Shown here in pieces: positions 8,357 through 12,970 of a DNA stretch of 12,970 nucleotides. Every line of letters starts with the position of its first letter. The first letter of the stretch is position 1. Location of the stretch: the NCBI GenBank assembly GCA_014885115.2, contig WKLE02000429.1:1-12970 (forward strand). The letters are read 5' to 3'. A program made the position numbers and the translations under genes. This DNA comes from Asterionellopsis glacialis (lineage: Eukaryota; Bacillariophyta; Plagiogrammaphyceae; Rhaphoneidales; Asterionellopsidaceae). The notes under the pieces were generated by a model. It saw only the letters and a list, made by a program, of their open reading frames with translations, was not told where the DNA came from and made no database searches.

Positions 8357-10032
8357 CTTTATCTTTTATTTTTCTCGTGCAGTACGTTGAAAAAAAGTAT
8401 TTTAAAAATCTGGCTTTTTGCGGATCAAAGTAATTATTTTGTGATATGATCTGATTTCCGATTCCGCAGTTTCAGAGTACCGTAATTATTGTGGATTTTA
8501 TTCTTGTATCGTGATCGGAGTCTGTTCGTGATTCGTGGGTCATTCAAGAATGCAGAAACGAACGTTGTAAAAGAAAAATAACGAACCATATAAGGTTAAC
8601 AGCATTTATCTCCACTACTTGTATCAGCTACATGAATAAGATTTTTACTGTATGAACACTAAATTCATGTTGGTTGGCTATTTGGAAAATATGTTTAAAA
8701 TGTCTTCTTGAGTATCGGATAGGGCTTTACGTAGCAATCTACATGATTGCAAAGTGTTTCCTTGAAGCAAGAAATTTCATAAAATCAGAACGCTCCGGTA
8801 TCCTGGTTCGTTGTGTGTCATTTCTAATCCTGAATATATTGAAAACGGGAATGCCGACACTTAATATTTATGGACAATGACGTAAGGATTTTCGGTGTTG
8901 CGTTTTTGATATTGTCTAGCCATTTTTCTTTCGTGGCCTGTTCGAATATGAGGGCTGTCAAGGGGGCCAGTTTTTCGCCACTGTGCGACAGTGCAGAGAC
9001 TTTTCTGAGACGTGGTTCTCTATAAATTTTGACATTGCAGTATGTATTTCATTCGTTGTATCTACTCTAGAAAATCAGAGAAAATCAGAAGCTTTGGAAG
9101 AAGCAAATTACAGTAGTACAACCATTCCTAAGAGTCGTGTATTCCTGTTGCCACCAGCAATAACAGTATGTTTTTGAGAGCCAAAACAACGGACACATTG
9201 ATACCTCGTGTTGCAGGACTGCATCGGGAAGCAAAACTTGGTACTGGTTCTGTGAAGTATGTTCCATTCAGAAAATATCGCAGTTAGGAATTATGTAAAC
9301 TCTACTTGTAAAACAAAGAAGATTATTCCCTATTGAAAATCTTTTCAGAATCCGTAGCATGTTGTGACAAATTCTGCACTACATCTTGATCATACTCAAA
9401 ATGCATTAGGGGAAGCAATCCTACTAGCTATAGGTGCAGTTTGTCGGCTGGAACTCACAGTCTGCTGTTGGAATTTGTGAGTCATACAGTTTACAACTTG
9501 GCACACTAAAGGTGTGTTAAAGAACAAATAAAAGGGCAACATAAATTGGAGCCTACAAATTATTCTAAAACAGGTCGGAAGGACGCCCAAGTTTAAAGAT
9601 GTCAATGTAGGTAGCTTAAATTGTTCCTTCAGACAATTTTTATTGGACCTTTTTTTTCTTTGAACTATCGCATGCAGATGAACACACATACACACGATGG
9701 TAATCTTTACAATTTCAAAATGCTGTTTATTTTTTTAAAGCTAAAGAATTTTATCATAAAGGCAGTTCCTTATTACTATGCAGTTATGATTTTTGGGGGC
9801 AATATATTCGGCATCACCTACTAGGTCCTATTGTACACCAACCGTGTGTACTGCTGCTTGTTGTAGCTACACTTGGCTCGTGGCGAATTTTCATCGATCT
9901 CAAGTTTTGCTGCACTTAAGGGCACTCGTAGTCTTTCAGGATCTGTTTACAGTCTGTTGTATGACTTTGAAGGGAAGGACTTAAAATCATTGACGTAGCT
10001 TAATCGGATAAAATATATCGTACTCTCTGTTC
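8357..10032. other. 1.7-kb stretch without a recognisable gene
   Basis: Only short open frames occur, none over 100 codons. Plus-strand frames at 8674-8880, 8983-9177 and 9793-9984 and minus-strand 9396-9695 have no domain or family resemblance I can see. Two short plus-strand stretches look protein-like by composition: about 9167-9286 (AGLHREAKLGTGSVKYVPF) and about 9361-9477 (HTQNALGEAILLAIG). Both are bounded by stops and neither is recognised, so exon remnants of a decayed or spliced gene cannot be excluded. No tRNA, TACCWGGTA copy or long repeat was found. Confidence 0.5.
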
Positions 10033-10758
10033 TTATGCAGCCATTTGAGTAAACTGGGGTGTATCGAGATAAATTTGTATGGTAGTTGGCACAGGGAGTT
10101 CACCAGATGATGATTTAGTAGCATTCTCTAAACCAAGCGTGGCTTCGATTTCATTTTCAAATGTAACATTGGCTTCCATGTGCATTTGATCATGGTAAGA
10201 CAATTCTGTACATGATGACTTTGGTGACTGCTCTACACCATCTACTTCTGACTCTTTCTCAACAATAGATGCATCGATCGCACCCATGGCTAAAGCAAGT
10301 TTTTCTCCTTTCCTGGAAAACAACTTTGCGACCCTTGCCACTTGTTCAGTATCAATTTCACCTGCTTTGTTCTTGAAATTCTTTTGAGCATACAAGACAG
10401 CAAACACTACTTTTTGACGTTGTTCGAATCTTTGATGTTGGAAGTCTGGAAGTGCTAGCCTTTCCAGTCCCCTCAATGATGGACATGCCTTGTACAATCG
10501 ATGGAGTTTATCTTGTGCCTTCTCTTCACTTTTCTCCAACATATTAAAAACACCAAGAAACCCTCGATCTACACGGGCACGAAGTCTTTCGCTAAATACA
10601 TCACAAGACTTCTCAGCCTTGCGATGGAAGTCTGAGTCACTCTTTGGAATCCACATTGCTGCACGCTCTTCCCTGGGCATATCCTGGATTTGCTTAACAA
10701 AATGTTTTTCTGAATTTTCATCGAATCGTACTTTTCTTTGATCTTTGTTTGCTGACAT
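10033..10758 (-). CDS. Uncharacterised 241-aa protein of a probable diatom-expanded family (KVRFDEN...RGLER)
   Basis: Function unknown. The frame continues open 32 codons upstream, but that extension begins with TTG at 10854, not a eukaryotic start. The first ATG is at 10758, giving a 241-residue product. Landmarks: KVRFDEN (9-15), an acidic stretch with REERAAMW (29-36), a basic helical region rich in R/K/E (43-92), RGLER (96-100), RFEQRQKVVFAVLYAQK (110-126), then an Ala-rich helix ending MGAIDA (158-163), and a Ser/Thr/Glu-rich tail. The order V-x-F near the start, Trp, R-G-L-E, VL-x-x-Q, Ala-rich helix matches a large family of hypothetical proteins I remember from diatom genomes, not checked here. 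The protein is helical and soluble, without signal peptide or membrane span. The upstream region carries the 350-bp tandem duplication. It ends in Met-Ala-Ala-TAA. Confidence 0.8.
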   Translation of the reverse strand: MSANKDQRKVRFDENSEKHFVKQIQDMPREERAAMWIPKSDSDFHRKAEKSCDVFSERLRARVDRGFLGVFNMLEKSEEKAQDKLHRLYKACPSLRGLERLALPDFQHQRFEQRQKVVFAVLYAQKNFKNKAGEIDTEQVARVAKLFSRKGEKLALAMGAIDASIVEKESEVDGVEQSPKSSCTELSYHDQMHMEANVTFENEIEATLGLENATKSSSGELPVPTTIQIYLDTPQFTQMAA

Positions 10759-10908
10759 GGTTATACTGTGTCCAGAGGGTGTTGGTGGGTTCGCGGTTGC
10801 GGTTTTATGGCAGACAGAATCTGAAAATATTGTAAGATATGCTGCGAAAACCAACAGTTGAAGTTGGTACTCGTAGATGTCTGATCCTGGTCTAATCGTG
10901 CTTAATCG

Positions 10909-11258
10909 TTTTTTCTACTTAATGATATTTTTATGTCCGATGTATTATTAATTAATTTAGGACGTTGTACCGTCGGATCTAAAGATTATTTGTTTCGTCC
11001 AGCATCTTTACAGTAGTAGGTAGAAAGCATCTTAAAGCGCCTCTAGGACTCTCTTAATTGGGAAATGGCAATATGTCGTTCATCCAAAAATACAAAAGGA
11101 TGGTTTACGAGCAGATTTCAAGAATACCAAGTACCGGTATATCTCCTGTTAGTAGTCAATCGTAATATATTCTAATATGAAATAATATGTACTGGAAATT
11201 ATATCATTAAAGTACTATCTTCACGATACCCAATCGATAAGAAAGATTCAGTACGATA
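10909..11258. repeat. Tandem direct repeat, copy 1 (350 bp)
   Basis: This is the first of two adjacent head-to-tail copies. It starts with TTTTTTCTACTTAA and ends with GATTCAGTACGATA. By eye it differs from copy 2 by roughly 20-25 substitutions and a few 2-5-base indels, about 93% identity. It has no long open frame in either strand. It contains the perfect palindrome TACCGGTA (11132-11139), which reads TACCTGTA in copy 2. No terminal inverted repeats or target duplication were seen. Confidence 0.93.
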
Positions 11259-11609
11259 TTTTTTCTACTTAACGATATTTTTATGTCCAATGTATCATTA
11301 AATTAGGATGTTGTACCGTCGAATCTAAAGACTATTTGTTTCGTCCAGCATCTTTATAGTAAATGGTAGAAAGCATGTTAAACCGCCTCTCTAGAGGACT
11401 CTCTTAATTGGGAAATGGAAATATATCGTTCATCCAATAATACAAAAGGATGGTTTACGAGCAGATTTCAGGAATACCAAGTACCTGTATATCTCCTACT
11501 GTTAGTAGTCAATCGTAATATATTCTAATATGAAATAATATGTACTGGATATTTCATCATTAAAGTACTATCTTCACCATACCCAATTGATAAGAAAGAT
11601 TCAGTACGA
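11259..11609. repeat. Tandem direct repeat, copy 2 (351 bp)
   Basis: This is the second copy, immediately abutting the first. Long blocks are identical, for example the 20-mer around TACAAAAGGATGGTTTACGA (11451-11470) and the AT-rich block near 11510-11550. Compared with copy 1 it lacks about 4 bases near 11301 and gains short insertions near 11393 and 11497. Its divergence means the duplication is not an assembly artefact of one locus read twice. Confidence 0.93.
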
Positions 11610-11623
11610 CAGTTTTCAGCATC

Positions 11624-11649
11624 CGAAATAATGAGAAGCTGTTATTTCG
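11624..11649. repeat. Small inverted repeat (8-bp stem, 10-nt loop)
   Basis: CGAAATAA (11624-11631) pairs with TTATTTCG (11642-11649) around a 10-base loop, just after copy 2 of the tandem repeat. It can form a weak hairpin on either strand. No function can be assigned and chance is plausible in AT-rich DNA. Confidence 0.4.
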
Positions 11650-11683
11650 TCCGTCTCGCATTTTTTTGTTCTACTGTAGTTTT

Positions 11684-11692
11684 TACCAGGTA
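11684..11692. repeat. Dispersed near-palindrome TACCAGGTA
   Basis: The seventh exact copy of TACCWGGTA in the window. It is followed within 200 bp by related but imperfect words (GGTACTATGTAC, TACCTGATA, GTACCTAGTAC), which look like decayed or variant copies of the same palindromic motif. Confidence 0.65.
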
Positions 11693-11916
11693 CTATGTAT
11701 CAATGGTACTATGTACACTTCCGATCGATTGACTGAGTCAGCCTCTTTAGCTTTATAGACGATATAGTTGAATAAGCACCAGTATTCATATTAATACCTG
11801 ATACTCTTTTAATTAAGGGATGCTTTGATACTCAGTTTCGTTTCAGGATGTACCTAGTACTAATCAGTCCAACTGTAAGGTACTTCATATGTCGGATCAA
11901 TACAGCATAGAGCAAC

Positions 11917-12036
11917 ATGCAGTCTGCTTGTTTGAAATGGCTCAAGGTGGCCAATTATAACCAGACATTTCAAAATGCATTTCCAGCAATAAGATTAACC
12001 AATGGGAGGACAGTGGTGCTTCGAGTAAAATATTGA
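11917..12036 (+). CDS. Doubtful 39-codon open frame
   Basis: An ATG-to-TGA frame encodes 39 residues, including FQNAFPAIRLTNGRT and VVLRVKY. The composition is protein-like and would be the only plus-strand coding signal here. It could be a fragment of a decayed gene or transposon, or chance. No upstream exon or family match was recognised. Confidence 0.12.
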   Translation: MQSACLKWLKVANYNQTFQNAFPAIRLTNGRTVVLRVKY

Positions 12037-12201
12037 TTTATAATGTATATTTTTGTACGATTTATTAAGATTTCTGTTTTGACAAACTTTTTGCCAACCT
12101 ATATGAAAAGTATTGACAATGCCATCTTTGGAGAAAAGATAGTATAATGCCCTCACTGATCACAAAAAACTCCTTCAATGGTTTAATTGATTTCTCCGCA
12201 A

Positions 12202-12221
12202 CCCACCCCCACCCCCACCCC
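12202..12221 (-). other. G-quadruplex-type tract just past a stop codon
   Basis: On the minus strand this reads four G-runs of 4, 5, 5 and 3 separated by single T bases, meeting the usual G3+N1-7 quadruplex pattern with very short loops. It begins 8 bases after the TGA at 12229-12231, so it would lie in the 3' UTR of the right-edge gene's transcript. It stands out in an AT-rich setting. It could affect 3'-end formation or RNA stability; this is inference. Confidence 0.8.
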
Positions 12222-12228
12222 AAAATTA

Positions 12229-12970
12229 TCACCTAATTTTTCTTAATTTCCTTTGAAGAAATAGAAAGGATAAAGTGTGTACTGCAGCAACTATCAAGAT
12301 CCATAATATGCTCCAGTACAAAGTCATTTTATCCTCTGTGACATCTTGCCCTTTGAGATAGGATTGACATTTGAAATTGAGAGATAACCAAAATTGAATT
12401 TTGTCCAGTTGGATTTCACTCAAAGATGATTCTAGACACTTGGCAAGATTCTCTTTGACAGTTTCTGAAAAATGTTTTTCTGCATCCAGTACAGCTGTCA
12501 ATGCCATTCTCTGAAAATTCTGCATGTCAGAATCAGAGAAAATATCACTCAAGCCATAGTTGTCACTTTTGCTGCATTTCACCTTCCCACTGGAATCTTT
12601 TTTAGGTTTGACTGAGATGTGAGGACAATGACCTTGCGGGTTCAGATGTGCCAAATGGGAGTGTAAGATTTGAGATCCTGTGAACTTACCATATCAACAG
12701 TTTTAAGACCATGACTATTGCTGTTAATAAGAGGCAAAGAATCAACTGCAACCACACACTCTTCCTGGCTTTGAAAGTCATTATAGGTATTCAACCCTGT
12801 GCACGTATTCTCCATTGTGTAACAAACACTCTCTGACACTTTTGTGTGGTATACAAGATTACAAAAAATATGCTCAATAAGACGAGGAGTTGGTAAATAT
12901 CTGAATGAGTCAGTTTCAGAGTTGTTCCAGGATTAGGTGGACCAGTCCAGTACTGGGCTGTGACATAAAA
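12229..12970 (-). CDS. Partial Cys-containing, C-terminally membrane-anchored protein with interrupted reading frame (possible pseudogene)
   Basis: The 5' end lies beyond the window. The 3' frame (about 12690-12229) holds ILHSHLAHLNPQGHCPHIS, then GKVKC, SDIFSDSD, a helical stretch, a likely membrane span (about 12315-12256) and the basic end RKLRKIR. A different frame upstream (12839-12693) holds SVCYTMENTCTG and EECVVAVDSLPL. Order and spacing recall a Cys-rich extracytoplasmic domain of stramenopile hypothetical proteins (ECxxxxxxLP ... GCRxLH ... HCPHIS), from memory. Here GC-R has become GS-Q. The two parts are off by one base near 12690-12695. A GTAAGT donor at 12689-12684 allows an intron, but acceptors that restore frame would delete the HCPHIS core. 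A further frame (12970-12835) contains a hydrophobic run (12889-12851) and may be a third displaced piece. Either small deletions broke the gene, or the sequence has errors, or splicing is unusual. Confidence 0.5.

Larger units (their letters stand above)
10759..12228. other. Intergenic spacer carrying the tandem duplication
   Basis: About 1.5 kb lies between the 241-aa gene and the gene at the right edge. Roughly half is the two-copy 350-bp direct repeat. The remainder has one TACCAGGTA site, a small hairpin, several GTAC-containing near-palindromes (11700-11885), a 39-codon plus-strand frame and a C-rich tract. The sequence TTACAATATTTTCAG (about 10820-10835, minus) just upstream of the 241-aa start resembles a 3' splice site and could end a 5'-UTR intron; this is unproven. 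Confidence 0.55.

Noticed and set aside
8065..8433. 122-codon plus-strand frame
   Set aside because: It is antisense to the 313-aa gene, whose conserved C-terminal domain supports the minus strand.
9396..9695. 99-codon minus-strand frame
   Set aside because: It has Cys- and basic-rich irregular composition, no family match, and no consistent splice context.
10909..11609. Tandem repeat considered as a CRISPR array or LTR pair
   Set aside because: There are only two long copies without spacers in a eukaryotic context, and no internal retroelement sequence or TG...CA ends were seen.

Overview
The window is eukaryotic nuclear DNA, AT-rich, and most likely from a diatom or close stramenopile. 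Three things point there. The largest gene is split by nine short GT-AG introns (77-234 nt). That gene is a full-size pleiotropic-drug-resistance (PDR/ABCG) transporter of the kind common in plants, oomycetes and diatoms. The other genes resemble lineage-restricted families that I recall from diatom genomes; this last point is memory and could not be searched. A three-base N run (4462-4464) shows the sequence is a draft assembly. Every gene I can support lies on the minus strand.

Layout, left to right (3' to 5' of the genes): 1-3657, the first 869 codons of the PDR transporter in ten exons (NBD1, TMD1, start of NBD2), running off the left edge. Its first intron falls inside the Walker A motif and carries a roughly 120-bp GATA/GA microsatellite beside the 3' splice site. 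3658-5206, non-coding spacer with an AT-rich upstream element, a 27-bp perfect AT palindrome and several copies of the near-palindrome TACCWGGTA. 5207-6238 and 7415-8356, two intronless paralogues of unknown function that share a C-terminal LQxWDxxVxGLKRSHxxTM block. 8357-10032, spacer with no recognised gene. 10033-10758, an intronless 241-aa protein with KVRFDEN and RGLER motifs, probably a diatom-expanded family. 10909-11609, two head-to-tail copies of a 350-bp non-coding unit upstream of that gene. 12202-12221, a G-quadruplex-type tract. 12229-12970, the 3' part of a Cys-containing, C-terminally membrane-anchored protein whose reading frame is interrupted at least once.

Nothing suggests an operon or a joint pathway. 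Apart from the transporter (ATP-driven export at a membrane), no function can be assigned. The most noteworthy signals are the microsatellite at the Walker A intron, the two-paralogue family, the TACCWGGTA sites that occur only between genes, the 350-bp tandem duplication, and three consecutive genes ending in Ala-Ala-stop.
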